From JABDLO01 sp041749255 (lineage in GTDB: Bacteria; Bacteroidota; Bacteroidia; Chitinophagales; Saprospiraceae), in assembly GCA_041749255.1 (NCBI GenBank), contig JBGTBR010000001.1, positions 18,589 through 82,588 on the forward strand: a stretch of 64,000 bases of DNA, given 5' to 3'. Below the pieces are notes generated by a model. The model ran no database searches, had not been told where the DNA came from, and saw only the letters and a list, made by a program, of their open reading frames with translations. The position numbers were made by a program, and so were the translations under genes. Shown here piece after piece: positions 26,001 through 37,100 of the stretch. Every line of letters starts with the position of its first letter. Position 1 is the stretch's first letter.

Positions 26001-27199
26001 TCAGTTATAGCTGCTATTCCCGGCAATGTTTTTCCTTCCAGGTATTCTAACATAGCCCCTCCTCCAGTTGACACAAAACTAACCTGATCGGTAAGACCTG
26101 CTTTGCTGATGGCCGCTACACTGTCACCGCCACCAATAAGAGAAAAAGCTCCCTTCGATGTGGCTTTGGCTACTGCCCTGGCTATTGTAAATGTCCCATT
26201 CGAATATTTGGGAAATTCAAAAACCCCTAAAGGACCATTCCATAAAATGGTTTTGGATTCCAGGATGGCTTGTGAAAATTTTTCTTCAGCCTTTGGGCCT
26301 ATATCCAGTCCCATCCATCCATCGGGAATAGCATCGCTGGGATAAATTTTAGTATCTGCTTCATTTGAAAATTCAGATGCACATCTGGAATCTTCTGGTA
26401 ACAATAAGGCGACATTTTCTTTCTTTGCTTTATCGATAAGTTCTTTTGCCAACTGCAAAAAATCTTCTTCAACCAGGGATTTGCCTATATCACCTTCCAT
26501 AGCTTTAAAAAATGTGTAGGCCATTCCACCACCAATAATAATAGTGTTGGCTTTTTCTATTAGTCTTGAGATCAATTGGATTTTATCCGAAACTTTTGCA
26601 CCTCCTATAATGGCAGTCATGGGTCTGGGAGGGCTATACATGACTTTATGGGCATTTTCTATCTCTTCTTCCATCAGAAATCCGAGTGTCTTATTTTCTT
26701 TTGTAAAAAAATCAGCAACAATTGAGGTGGATGAATGCGCTCTGTGAGCAGCTCCAAATGCATCATTTACGAAGACATCCCCTAATCCCGCCAATTTCTC
26801 TGCCAGATTCCTATCACCTTTGGTTTCGCCGGCATAAAATCGAGTATTTTCAAGGAGTAGAATTTCACCAGGTTGCAATTTATGTGCAGCCAATGCTGCC
26901 ATATCGCTGGCACAATCATCTACAAAACGCACTTTAACACCTATCCTTTTTTCAAGTGGTGCAACCAAATGTCGAAGTGTGAATTTTTCGACTTGTATCG
27001 TTCCATCGTCTTTCAGTTTGCTCAATGGACGACCTAAATGGGACATGAGGATGACAGATCCCCCATTTTCCAGAATGTGATGGATGGTGGGTAAAGCTTT
27101 GGTAATCCTTGTATCGTCTCTAACCTCTCCATTATCATCGAGTGGTACATTGAAATCTACTCTAACCAGAGCTTTTTTGTCCTTGAAATTTATTTTCAT
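25997..27199 (-). CDS. pgk: Phosphoglycerate kinase
   Basis: Glycolytic enzyme making ATP from 1,3-bisphosphoglycerate. The signature RVDFNVPLDDNGEVRDDTRI begins at residue 12, followed by MSHLGRP, NDAFGAAHRAHSS, GGAKVSDK and the C-terminal nucleotide motif GGGDSVAA. At 400 residues it has the normal length, with no fused triosephosphate isomerase. It follows gap by 105 bases on the same strand, but a hairpin terminator lies between them, so it is either read-through regulated or has its own promoter. Confidence 0.97.
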   Translation of the reverse strand: MKINFKDKKALVRVDFNVPLDDNGEVRDDTRITKALPTIHHILENGGSVILMSHLGRPLSKLKDDGTIQVEKFTLRHLVAPLEKRIGVKVRFVDDCASDMAALAAHKLQPGEILLLENTRFYAGETKGDRNLAEKLAGLGDVFVNDAFGAAHRAHSSTSIVADFFTKENKTLGFLMEEEIENAHKVMYSPPRPMTAIIGGAKVSDKIQLISRLIEKANTIIIGGGMAYTFFKAMEGDIGKSLVEEDFLQLAKELIDKAKKENVALLLPEDSRCASEFSNEADTKIYPSDAIPDGWMGLDIGPKAEEKFSQAILESKTILWNGPLGVFEFPKYSNGTFTIARAVAKATSKGAFSLIGGGDSVAAISKAGLTDQVSFVSTGGGAMLEYLEGKTLPGIAAITD

Positions 27200-27265
27200 G
27201 TTGTACTTTTTATTGTGATACCTATTTGCAGATCCACAAGGTGCATCCTATTGAGAAATGATGGT

Positions 27266-27297
27266 AAAAAAAAGCCCCGCTCTTATACAGGGCTTTT
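27266..27297 (-). terminator. Rho-independent terminator between gap and pgk
   Basis: On the minus strand AAAAGCCC (27297-27290) pairs perfectly with GGGCTTTT (27277-27270) over a 12-base loop, and the run of T continues to 27266 for eight T in all. It starts 8 bases after the gap stop codon. It should end gap transcripts and lower pgk read-through. Confidence 0.8.
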
Positions 27298-27304
27298 AAG
27301 TGTT

Positions 27305-28294
27305 TTACATTTTAACTGTGAGATCTGCCAACCGGGCTGAATAACCCGCTTCATTGTCATACCAGGCGACCACTTTGATCATTTTACCCATTACATCGGT
27401 AAGTCGGGAATCAAAAACGGAGCTATGAGGATTTCCTACAATATCAGAAGAAACGATTTCGTCTTCGGTATACTCCAAAATTCCTTTCATGGGTCCATCA
27501 GCATTTTTCTTAAATGCCGAATTGATCTCTTCCTTAGTAACTTCTTTTTCGATCAGGCAATTCAATTCAATCATAGACCCAGTAATCACAGGAACACGTA
27601 TGGCGATGGCAAACATTTTTCCCGATACTGAGGGGATGACTTGCCCTACTGCACTGGCAGCACCTGTGCTGGTAGGAACAATATTGTAGGCTGCGGCTCT
27701 GGCTCTCCTAAGATCTTTATGTGGAGAGTCCTGGAGGTTTTGATCAGCAGTATACGCATGGGTCGTTGTAAGAGAGGCCATATTAAAGCCCCAATTATCA
27801 GCAATTATTTTTACAACTGGAGCAAGACAATTGGTGGTACAAGAGGCATTGGAAATGATATCATCATCATCATTTAAATCATCATCATTTACACCAAGAA
27901 CTATGGTTTTAACTCCACCTTTTGCAGGTGCAGAGATGAGTACTTTATTGGCACCTGCCTCTAAATGCAGTCCTGCCTTAGCCCTATCGGTGAATATACC
28001 TGTGCATTCAAGGACAACATCTACTTTATTTTCTTTCCATGGAAGTTCGGCGGGGTTTCTGATCGATGTGGCCAATATTTTATTTCCGTTTACCACCAAT
28101 GAATCATCTGTATGAGTCACTGTTCCTTTGAATCTTCCATGAGCACTGTCGTATTTGAGAAGATGAGCAAGAGTGGCATTATCGGTTAAATCATTAATGG
28201 CAACTATCTCTACATTGGGGTTTTCAATCAGGATTCTGAACGTCAGTCTGCCTATACGTCCAAAACCATTGATAGCAATTCTTTTTTTTGACAT
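27305..28294 (-). CDS. gap: Glyceraldehyde-3-phosphate dehydrogenase, type I
   Basis: Glycolytic enzyme of 329 residues that oxidises glyceraldehyde-3-P with NAD. The NAD-binding start is INGFGRIGR (8-16), the catalytic site is SNASCTTNCLAP with C152, and H179 is in LTTTHAYT. The substrate-binding block RVPVITGSM and the C-terminal WYDNEAGYSARL are intact. An acidic Asp stretch (about 137-145, VNDDDLNDDDD) just before the active site is longer than usual; the DNA there is a run of GAT/GAC codons. It is followed by a terminator and then pgk. Confidence 0.97.
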   Translation of the reverse strand: MSKKRIAINGFGRIGRLTFRILIENPNVEIVAINDLTDNATLAHLLKYDSAHGRFKGTVTHTDDSLVVNGNKILATSIRNPAELPWKENKVDVVLECTGIFTDRAKAGLHLEAGANKVLISAPAKGGVKTIVLGVNDDDLNDDDDIISNASCTTNCLAPVVKIIADNWGFNMASLTTTHAYTADQNLQDSPHKDLRRARAAAYNIVPTSTGAASAVGQVIPSVSGKMFAIAIRVPVITGSMIELNCLIEKEVTKEEINSAFKKNADGPMKGILEYTEDEIVSSDIVGNPHSSVFDSRLTDVMGKMIKVVAWYDNEAGYSARLADLTVKM

Positions 28295-28693
28295 GGTTTA
28301 ATATTTTATAAAGTTAGTGTAAATTTAACAATAATTGAGAAGATGAAATTGTATTGGGGTAAAGTTTGGTTCTGGCATTTCATATAATCCGAAACAGAGC
28401 ATTTATCCAATTGGTTTGATTCAAAATATATTTCCATCGATTTATTGGAGATCTACGACTTTTCACTCCGTATTCCAACAAAATATAATTTTGCTGCAAA
28501 TATGAAGAAAAATTATCAGTTTTCTGATATCTTTATCAATGTTGGAATTATGATGGTTTGTTGTCAAACTGAGGTCTCAATTTAAAGCCTGATTATTATC
28601 TTATAATCATGAATTCTTACGCTTGATTTAATAATTATACTAGTCAAAAGGATTACATGTACTTTTTTTTAATTTTCAATAAAAGGATAAAAC
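28295..28693. other. Intergenic region between gap and serine hydrolase gene
   Basis: About 400 AT-rich bases between divergent genes, with no RNA gene or repeat that I can recognise. A 27-codon open stretch starting at 28502 (MKKNYQFSDIFINVG) has no sign of being real. Confidence 0.55.
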
Positions 28694-30096
28694 ATGTTAC
28701 GGTTCATATATTTTTTTGTCCTGCTGATCACACCCATCATACTATATTCTCAGATCAGTGATACTCAATCTGAAAAAATTGCTTGTTATTTGAAGAATGG
28801 AATTCAGAATCATCTCCTGGAATGGCTTTAGGGATCATTCAAAACGGAATGCTCTCCTACGGCCGTGGTTATGGTATGGCAAATTTAGAACATCATGTAC
28901 CCATTGCTCCATCAACAGTTTTTTATATCGGATCAGTTTCCAAGCAATTTGTAACTTTTTGTATCTTGTTATTAGAGGAAAAAGGTCTTTTGAATTTGGA
29001 TGATCCGGTACAAAAATTTTTGCCCGACTTTCCGGATTATGGATATGAACTGACCATTCGCCATTTTATTCATCATACAAGTGGTGTTCGGGACAATCTC
29101 ACATTATGGCAACTTTCCGGTTATGATTATTTGGATTATGTACCCAAAGAAGGGATTTATGAATTGATAAAGCGGCAAAAATCCTTAAATTTTCAACCAG
29201 GAGAAAGATATATGTATAGCAATTCTTGCTATTTTATGCTATCCATGATCATTGAAAAGGCGTCTGGTCTTTCATTGAAAGAATTTGCCAATCGTGAGAT
29301 CTTCCTCCCTTTGGGCATGAATAATACCCATTTTCATGATGACAACAGGCACATCATTAAAGGAAGAGCTTCAAGCTACATTCCGAATTCTACAGGTTTT
29401 TATAATCAAATTATGAGGTTTGATCTGGTAGGTTCCGGAGGTCTGTATAGTACAATAGAAGATTTGTTTTTGTGGGATCAAAATTTTTATGAAAATAAAC
29501 TTGGAATGGGTGGACAAAAACTGATCGAATCGATGCAAGAAGAAGGGAAACTCAATAATGGAGAAAGTTGCGGTTATGCTTTTGCTTTAGTGATTGGAAC
29601 CTATAGAGGTCTCAAAACGGTAAGTCATGGTGGAGTTCTTGCTGGGTATAGAGCTGAACTCATGCGTTTTCCGGAGGAAAAGACCTCCATTATCATCCTT
29701 GGTAATGCGGGTCCGGTAGACGTCACTTTGCTGTCGAAGCAAGCTGCAGATATTGTGCTGGGGGACAAAATGGAAGCCATAAAGGATCCGAGAGATGAAT
29801 CTTTTGAACCGTTAGAACAAAAGACCGAAAGTGATGAATTGAAAATAGATGTATCCGGTTTTCAAGGAGTTTATTATTCAGAAGAATTGGATGTTGATTA
29901 TAAACTTTTTATGAGCCAGGATCAATTGATGTTCAAAATAAGATATAACCCGGCATTTCCACTTAAAGGAGTTTCCCAGGATCTTTTTTCGTCTACTTTA
30001 GGCCTGGAATTTCGTTTTAGACGTACAAATAATGAGATTAATGGATTTTCCCTGAATGCTGGGAGAGTACAAAATGTTTATTTTACAAAAAATTAA
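28694..30096 (+). CDS. Beta-lactamase-family serine hydrolase, frameshifted near the N-terminus
   Basis: A penicillin-binding-protein/class-C-beta-lactamase-like hydrolase. The signal peptide is encoded from an ATG at 28694 (MLRFIYFFVLLITPIILYSQ), but that frame stops after 47 codons. The catalytic domain is in another frame, open from 28772 (first in-frame start codon TTG 28783), and continues to 30096. A single extra A in the A6 run at 28773-28778 would join them exactly as ...DTQSEKNCLLFEEWN. The domain has the SxxK motif SVSK (Ser codon at 28933), a YxN motif as MYSN, and HGG in SHGGVLAG; a C-terminal domain follows. So it is a sequencing error, a recent frameshift, phase variation or ribosomal slippage. 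The substrate is unknown (D-Ala peptide or ester). Confidence 0.8.
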
Positions 30097-30137
30097 GTGG
30101 TAATTGAGATTTGAAAAGCTTAATGCAACGTATTAAA

Positions 30138-31844
30138 TTAATCTCTTGGAGGACTCATTTCTTTATGTTCGCGATGTAAAAGATCATAGACATATTGTAT
30201 GCATTCCTTAAATGTTGTAAAACAATGTTCAGCGGGGATGAGCATAGGAATGATCTTTAATTTTTTGAACATCTGTGCAGGCTGAACCTGAATATTGACC
30301 AGTAAAACATCAATTTTTCTTGATTTCAAAAACAGAATGGCTTCTTCCAAAGCATATAAGCCAGTTTGATCTATGTAAGGAACATAATCCATTCTGATAA
30401 CAACCAGGCGCATATCCGGGATATTTTTCAACATATCCTGAAATTTTCCTGCAAAGCCAAAGAAAATAGGTCCTTCCAAATGTTTGACAAACACCTTACC
30501 ATCCCATTTCTCCAAGTAGTCTAATTCATCAGGCCAGGGCATTTCCAGACTGTATTGTTGTAAAGTTGAAGTTCTGGCTTTATTTTCGACTATGTCAGCC
30601 ATTTTTTTCATAAATAAAACCAAAGAAAGTATTAAACCAATACCGACGGCTACCAGTAAATCTACCAGTACTGTTAGAAGTAAAACCAGAATCATAACAA
30701 TGGCATCCGCTGGTGGCACATGACGTACATGCCTTATTCCTTTATAGTCAATGATACTGATACCTACAGTAATTAAAATACCGGCCAATACCGGATTAGG
30801 TATGTGTCCAACAATTTTACCAAGACCGAGTAGCACGGCAAGCAAGAATAAACCTGCTATAACACCTGACAATCTACCGGTTCCCCCTGAGCTTATATTG
30901 ATAACCGTTCTCATAGTAGCACCAGCTCCGGGTAGACCACCAATCAATGCAGATCCAATATTACCCAATCCCTGTCCAATCAATTCTTTGTTACTATCGT
31001 GTTTGTCCTTAGTGAGGTTGTCCGCTACTACAGATGTGAGCAATGAATCAATACTTCCCAACGCCGCCAAAGTAAAAGCGTATTTTAGAATAACATCAAA
31101 GTGTTTAAATTCGACAAAAACACTTATAAAACTTGTATAAATTTTTGGTAATCCACCTGGAATGGGGCCATCGGAGTTGATCTTGTAGACATAGTCAATC
31201 GGAAGAAAGAAATAGACAATGCTGGTCAATAGAACTAAAGCCACTAAAGTTCCTGGAACTTTTTTCAACAATTTTGGGGAGAGGTAAATAACAGCTATGG
31301 TTAGTAAAGCAATACTGATAGACCAGATATTGGCTACTTCCGGAATTTTGTGAAGTGTAATTATTGTTCCTAAGGCTCCCCCTATAGGCGTGTACACTCC
31401 TAAAAATGGAAAAATTTGTGTGATGATAATGATCACTCCAATACCGCTCATGAAACCGGACACAACAGGGTACGGGATATATTTGATGTATGTCCCCAAC
31501 TTCATAACACCAAAAATTATTTGCATTAAACCCGCAACCATAAATGTGGCTATTATCAGTGGAAAACTAGCCTCCAGGCTACCGGTGAAATTAATTGAAT
31601 CTACGATGATTAAACCTGTCACAACGGTCATTGGAGCTGTTGGGCCACTGATTTGAGTTGGTGTACCACCAAAAAGGGCGGCAATAATGGCAATGGCTAT
31701 GGCACCGTATAGTCCACCTATAGCCCCCAACTCTGTTTGACTGCCAAACGCAAGTGCTAAAGGAAGAGCAACGATTCCAGCTGTGAGACCTCCCATGAAA
31801 TCGCCTCTGACATTTCCAAAGAATGAGGTGGGTTGTTTAAGCAT
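30138..31844 (-). CDS. SulP-family anion transporter with STAS domain
   Basis: Inner-membrane secondary transporter of 568 residues for anions such as sulfate, bicarbonate or dicarboxylates. The N-terminal SulP signature NVRGDFMGGLTAGIVALPLA is present, and about 11 to 14 membrane segments follow up to residue 410. The C-terminal STAS domain (about 440-555) has the conserved loop as YIDQTGLYALEEA, with Gln where the phosphorylatable Ser of STAS anti-sigma antagonists would be, as in many SulP proteins. No carbonic anhydrase gene is adjacent, so bicarbonate transport is not favoured by context. It converges with the serine hydrolase gene. Confidence 0.92.
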   Translation of the reverse strand: MLKQPTSFFGNVRGDFMGGLTAGIVALPLALAFGSQTELGAIGGLYGAIAIAIIAALFGGTPTQISGPTAPMTVVTGLIIVDSINFTGSLEASFPLIIATFMVAGLMQIIFGVMKLGTYIKYIPYPVVSGFMSGIGVIIIITQIFPFLGVYTPIGGALGTIITLHKIPEVANIWSISIALLTIAVIYLSPKLLKKVPGTLVALVLLTSIVYFFLPIDYVYKINSDGPIPGGLPKIYTSFISVFVEFKHFDVILKYAFTLAALGSIDSLLTSVVADNLTKDKHDSNKELIGQGLGNIGSALIGGLPGAGATMRTVINISSGGTGRLSGVIAGLFLLAVLLGLGKIVGHIPNPVLAGILITVGISIIDYKGIRHVRHVPPADAIVMILVLLLTVLVDLLVAVGIGLILSLVLFMKKMADIVENKARTSTLQQYSLEMPWPDELDYLEKWDGKVFVKHLEGPIFFGFAGKFQDMLKNIPDMRLVVIRMDYVPYIDQTGLYALEEAILFLKSRKIDVLLVNIQVQPAQMFKKLKIIPMLIPAEHCFTTFKECIQYVYDLLHREHKEMSPPRD

Positions 31845-32191
31845 GGTTCATTTTGATGAAAATATTTTGTTTAGGGAAATTCATTAATTGTAAATCAAAA
31901 TAATAAGAAATTTTTGTGATACTATTTTTCTGCATCATTTTATATTATCAATAGTTCATAATTTATAATAATATAATTTTTAATATCGAACTCAAAAATA
32001 TATATTAATATCTTATTATAACACATTAGGTAATAAATATCTAAGTATATTTAAATGCATTAACGATGCAAAGTACTTAATAAAATAAGTATTTCGTTTT
32101 ACATTACATTACTAAATTTATAATATTTTTGTATTTCATTACACAACAGAAAATCCTTTCAATCAAAATCTGGAAAAGGGTAATAATATAG
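31845..32191. other. Very AT-rich divergent spacer
   Basis: About 350 bases with almost no G/C, no ORF and no RNA gene. TATTTTTG at 32124-32131 fits the Bacteroidota -7 consensus 61 bases before the lipoprotein ATG. An imperfect inverted repeat, AAGTACTTA..TAAGTATTT, lies around 32070-32095. Confidence 0.5.
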
Positions 32192-32737
32192 ATGACTCTA
32201 GAACACAAGTTTAACTCCCATTTTTTGTGGAGCTCCATTATATTTATATGTATGTTGCTTCCTTTTTCATCCTGTAAAAAAGAAGTAATCATTACTGAAA
32301 AAGATATTGAAACCGGAGGCTATCCTGTAGTAATAGAATTTCCTGCAGGTGAATTGATTTTTGACCATTTTCTTCCTGCAATAGGTAACACTTCAAAATT
32401 AACCACACACGACGGTGATACTGTTGAATTGATAACTTTAAGTCCTCGAAAGAGCGCTGGCTCTGTCCAGAACGTAATCCCAATAGCACTGTTTAAGTAT
32501 CAGACCAAGCAACAAGTATACAGAGTAATAGTATCCATACCTTTTCGCGAAGAAGACCGTATCATACAGGCTACCACTCTTGCCGAGCTCTCTGTACTTT
32601 ATGGAAATGTAAAAAGAATAATTGAAGAGTGGTATAGTGGACAAGCCGGAGTGTCTAATATTGAGACATTAGGTTGGGAAAATGAAAACCAGGCCATAAA
32701 ATTATTGTTAACTCATACCAATGATAAAAATCAATAA
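32192..32737 (+). CDS. Hypothetical lipoprotein
   Basis: A 181-residue protein with a lipoprotein signal: hydrophobic residues 12-25 followed by the lipobox PFSSC and KK. I do not recognise the family. The mature part is strand-rich in its first half (GGYPVVIEFPAGELIFDHF) and contains a helical segment near the end (LSVLYGNVKRIIEEWYSG). It is translationally coupled to the next gene: its TAA shares the A with the ATG of the GNAT-like gene (TAATG). The shared transcript suggests a joint envelope role, which is inference. Confidence 0.7.
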   Translation: MTLEHKFNSHFLWSSIIFICMLLPFSSCKKEVIITEKDIETGGYPVVIEFPAGELIFDHFLPAIGNTSKLTTHDGDTVELITLSPRKSAGSVQNVIPIALFKYQTKQQVYRVIVSIPFREEDRIIQATTLAELSVLYGNVKRIIEEWYSGQAGVSNIETLGWENENQAIKLLLTHTNDKNQ

Positions 32738-33990
32738 TGGCACTACTTTTTTGTTCAAAAGATAAAAGAAAAATCCAAACTACCACTTTCAATACTGGCA
32801 AAACCGACTCATTCCAATGGAAGGAATATACATTCTATTATTTTACACAGACTTCAGAATTCCAGGCTCATTTCAATCATTTTACATGGATACCTCTGTT
32901 TTTGCAACATCCTTTTTTATCAGCACTTGAAGCTGCTCCTCCGAAAGATTTAATATTCAGATACTTGTTAGTTAAGAAAGAAGGTGAATTGGTAGGGATT
33001 TATTATTACCAGATTAAAAAGATAGACCTTGGAGAAAGTATGGAAGTCCATTCAGGCGGTACGGGATGGGAGTATTTTATTTCCGGAATAAAGAAAAAGT
33101 GCGCCAGTATGGTTAATTTCTATACGTTGGTTCATGGCAATATGTTGCAAACTGGAAATTATGGAAAGGCCATTAGGGAAGACAACCCTGAGTTGAATGA
33201 ATTGTATGTATTGGATTATTGTGCAAAATGGGTAATAAAGAAGCTCAGAACTGAGGGGATTAAAGTGGCCGGAACTTTGATTAAAGACGTAGGTGCATTT
33301 TCTGATTTTGATATAGAAATGACCAAAAAACTAGGTTATGCCCCGTTTGTTGTACAACCCGATATGGTGATGGAAATTCCTTATCATTGGAATAATGTAA
33401 AAGATTATCTGAAAGATCTGACATCAAAATACAGAATCAGAGCGGGAAGAGCTGCCAAAAAATTATATGGAATTGATAAAAGAAAACTTGAGCGTGAAGA
33501 TCTTATTATATATAAAGATCGAATGCATGAGCTTTATAAAAACATTGCACAGGGGGCGTCCTTTAACCTATTTTTCCTGCATAAAGACTACTTTTTAAAT
33601 CTTTCCGATTCTCTTGGAGAGACATTTGAACTTTTCGGATATTTTCTACATGGTAAAATGGTAGGTTTTCAAACCATAATTTATGATGGACATTCGCTTT
33701 ATGCGCATTTTCTTGGATATGATCAAAAAGTCAATTTATCTCATCATTTGTATCACAATATTTTACTCGACATCATTCAACTGGCCATAAAGAATAAATC
33801 AGCTACTATTTATTTTTCCAGGACTGCAATGGAAATTAAAAGTTCTGTAGGAGCTAAACCACGTCAATATTTTTTATATCTGAAAAGTCTTAATCCTGTT
33901 TACAATATATTTACTTCAATGGCATTAAAATTTTTAGTGCCTGTGGTAAAATGGAAAGAACGTCACCCGTTTGGTAACGTATCCACTTAG
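32737..33990 (+). CDS. GNAT/FemAB-like acyltransferase
   Basis: A 417-residue protein with the double-GNAT layout of FemAB-like and Acetyltransf_6 proteins. The second half carries the more recognisable part: RIRAGRAAKKLYG, then GASFNLFFLHKDYFLNL, LFGYFLHGKMVGFQTIIYDGHSLYAHFLGYD, and NLSHHLYHNILLDIIQLAIK. Such enzymes N-acylate amines or aminoacyl groups; in Bacteroidota some act in lipid or peptidoglycan chemistry, but nothing in the sequence names the substrate. The N-terminal half (1-200) has no known motif. It is co-expressed with the upstream lipoprotein (TAATG overlap). Pyruvate carboxylase follows after 110 bases and need not be in the same unit. Confidence 0.7.
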   Translation: MALLFCSKDKRKIQTTTFNTGKTDSFQWKEYTFYYFTQTSEFQAHFNHFTWIPLFLQHPFLSALEAAPPKDLIFRYLLVKKEGELVGIYYYQIKKIDLGESMEVHSGGTGWEYFISGIKKKCASMVNFYTLVHGNMLQTGNYGKAIREDNPELNELYVLDYCAKWVIKKLRTEGIKVAGTLIKDVGAFSDFDIEMTKKLGYAPFVVQPDMVMEIPYHWNNVKDYLKDLTSKYRIRAGRAAKKLYGIDKRKLEREDLIIYKDRMHELYKNIAQGASFNLFFLHKDYFLNLSDSLGETFELFGYFLHGKMVGFQTIIYDGHSLYAHFLGYDQKVNLSHHLYHNILLDIIQLAIKNKSATIYFSRTAMEIKSSVGAKPRQYFLYLKSLNPVYNIFTSMALKFLVPVVKWKERHPFGNVST

Positions 33991-34100
33991 ATAAACCCGA
34001 AAAGGTAGGAAACACCTTTTCTATGAATGAATGCAGATGATTTCATTGCATACTTACTCTCGCTGGAAACACCAAATTTCTTCGCATAATTGAAACTGAT

Positions 34101-37100
34101 ATGGAAAAACTGAAAATAATAAAAAAGCTTCTTGTAGGGAACAGGGGGGAAATTGCAATCAGGATTTTTCGGGCTGCTTCCGAATTAAAAATAAGAACTG
34201 TAGCGATCTATACATATGAAGACAGATATTCACTACATCGATATAAAGCAGATGAAGCTTATCAGGTAGGAAAGAATGATGAACCACTTAAGCCTTATTT
34301 GGATATAGATGCCATTATTTCATTAGCATTGAAAACAGGAGTAGATGCTATTCATCCAGGATATGGTTTTCTTTCTGAAAATGACATGTTTGCCCAAAGA
34401 TGTCTTGATGCCGGGTTGATTTGGGTAGGACCTTCACCTCAATCCATGAAAACCCTTGGCGATAAAATTTCTGCTAAAAAAATCGCTTTAAAAAACGATG
34501 TTCCCATTATAGAATCATCACCAACAGCCCTTGACAATGAACAAGAAGTAAGAGAAGTAGCTCAAACCATTGGATATCCTGTAATGATAAAGGCAGCTGT
34601 AGGTGGTGGAGGAAGGGGTATGCGAGTGGTTCGTTCTGATAAAGACCTTTCCAAGGGCTATTTGGAAGCCAGCCGGGAAGCCCTGACGGCATTTGGAAAT
34701 TCCATGGTTTTTGTAGAGAAATTTGTCGATAACCCAAAGCATATAGAGGTTCAAATCATGGCTGATCAGTATGGCAATACAGTTCACTTGTTTGAAAGAG
34801 ACTGTAGTGTACAGCGACGATTCCAAAAAGTCATAGAAGTGGCACCTGCACAAAATGTTTCACAGAAAACTACAGAAAAGCTTTATCAATACGCCGTATC
34901 AATTTGTAAATCAGTTGATTATATCAATGCTGGAACTGTTGAATTTTTAATTGATTTAGAAGAGAATATTTTTTTCATTGAGGTTAATACACGTATCCAG
35001 GTAGAACACACCATCACAGAAGTCATCACCGGGATAGACCTCGTACGAACACAGATTCTCGTAGCTATGGGTTATTCGCTGGGCTCAGATAAAATTGGTC
35101 TGGGGGATCAATCAGTTATTAATTACAGAGGGGTGGCGATTCAGTGCAGGATAACAACTGAGGATCCGCAACAGGGTTTTAAACCCGATTATGGAAGGAT
35201 AGTGGCCTACAGAAGTGCCAGTGGCTTTGGGATTAGACTGGATGCAGGACATGCGTATGATGGTGCTATCATAACGCCATTTTTCGACAGCTTACTTGTC
35301 AAAGTGACCGGTCATGGGAGGACGATATCGGATGCTGCAGAGCGCCTGCACAGGGCATTGAGAGAATTCAGGGTAAGAGGAGTTAAAACCAATATTTCCT
35401 TCCTGCTCAATTTGCTTTCTGATGAAAAGTTTAGATCCGGAAATGTCACCGTAAACTATATAGCTGAACACCCGGAACTCATGGCTGCTCCGAAGTGGAA
35501 AGACAGAGGTACTAAATTATTGCATTATCTGGCTGAGACAATAGTCAATGGAAACAGTGATATAAAACAAATCGATCATTCAAAAGTGTTTTTGTCGCCT
35601 CCAATACCTCCAATGAAGCATTTGGAATATCGACCAGGATTGAAGCAATTGCTTTCCGAAAAGGGTCCGGGTGGTGTAGTGAATTATGTCAAAGATGAAA
35701 AAAAAATACTTTATACCGACACCACTTTTCGCGATGCACACCAATCATTGCTGGCTACCAGAATCAGATCACATGATATGCTTCAGGTAGCGGAAAGATA
35801 TTCACAATCCGTCGGTCATCAACTGTTTTCAATGGAAGTTTGGGGAGGTGCTACTTTTGATGTGAGTATGCGGTTTCTAAAAGAGTCACCCTGGAAACGG
35901 TTAAAGGACCTGAGAGAAGCCTGCCCGAATGTACTGCTCCAAATGTTACTAAGAGGTAGTAATGCAGTAGGGTATAAGGCTTATCCGGATAACGTCATTG
36001 AAGAATTTATTGTTCAGACATGGAAATCCGGAATAGATGTTTTCAGGATATTCGATTCGCTCAATTGGGTCGAGGCAATGAAAGTATCTATACGCACTGT
36101 ATTGGAAAAAACAGAGGCCATTGCTGAAGCCAGTATTTGCTATACAGGAGATGTGTTAAAGCAAGGTGATAATCGCTTCAATTTAGACTACTATATTTCA
36201 TTGGCCATGGAACTGGAAGATACTGGAGCCCACATGCTGGCCATAAAAGATATGGCAGGACTTTTAAAACCCGATGCTGCTGCATATCTTATAACTGAAC
36301 TGAAAAAGGTTGTTGATATGCCTATACATCTTCATACACACGACACTTCATCGATTCAGTCAACGACATATTTGTCTGCTATAAATGCAGAAGTAGATAT
36401 TATAGATGTAGCATTGAGTAGTTTGTCAGGTATTACGTCACAACCCAATTTTAATTCTCTGATTTCAATGTTGGAATACCATGACAGAGCTTCGGAAATT
36501 TCTACGCAAGATCTCAATCCTTTCTCTAATTACTGGGAAGTTGTAAGATCGTATTATTATCCGTTTGAAACCGAATTAAAGGCCGGCACATCTGAAGTCT
36601 ACGAACATGAAATTCCGGGAGGCCAGTATTCCAATTTGCGCCCACAGGCCAGAGGTTTAGGTCTTGAAGATCAGTTTGAGACCATTAAGAAAAACTATAA
36701 AGCAGTCAACGATATGTTAGGAGGGATAGTCAAAGTTACTCCATCTTCAAAGGTTATTGGCGATATGGCTATGTTTATGACATCGAATCATTTCACGATC
36801 GAGGATATCATGGAAAAAGGGAATGAATTATCTTTTCCGGACAGTATGGTTTCACTTATGAAAGGGGACTTAGGTCAGTGGAAATTTGGATGGCCTGAGA
36901 AATTTCAAAGAATGGTACTAAAAGGTGAAAAACCATATTCGGAGAGGCCAAACGAATTTTTGAAATCCCTGGATTTGGATAAGGAATACGTTGAATTCCA
37001 GACAAAGTATGATGAACATGATGGGTATGAGGATTTTTTGTCCTATCTTCTTTACCCCAAGGTATACGAAGAGTACTATGAGCATATGCAGCGATTTGGA

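Noticed and set aside
27831..27900. GAT/ATC trinucleotide run as a microsatellite
   Set aside because: It is within gap and encodes an Asp stretch in frame; coding explains it.
28502..28585. 27-codon open stretch MKKNYQFSDIFINVG
   Set aside because: Too short, no signal or family, in an AT-rich spacer where such frames arise by chance.
30751..31140. 129-codon frame opposite the SulP gene
   Set aside because: Pro/Ile-rich antisense shadow of membrane helices; no sign of an own gene.
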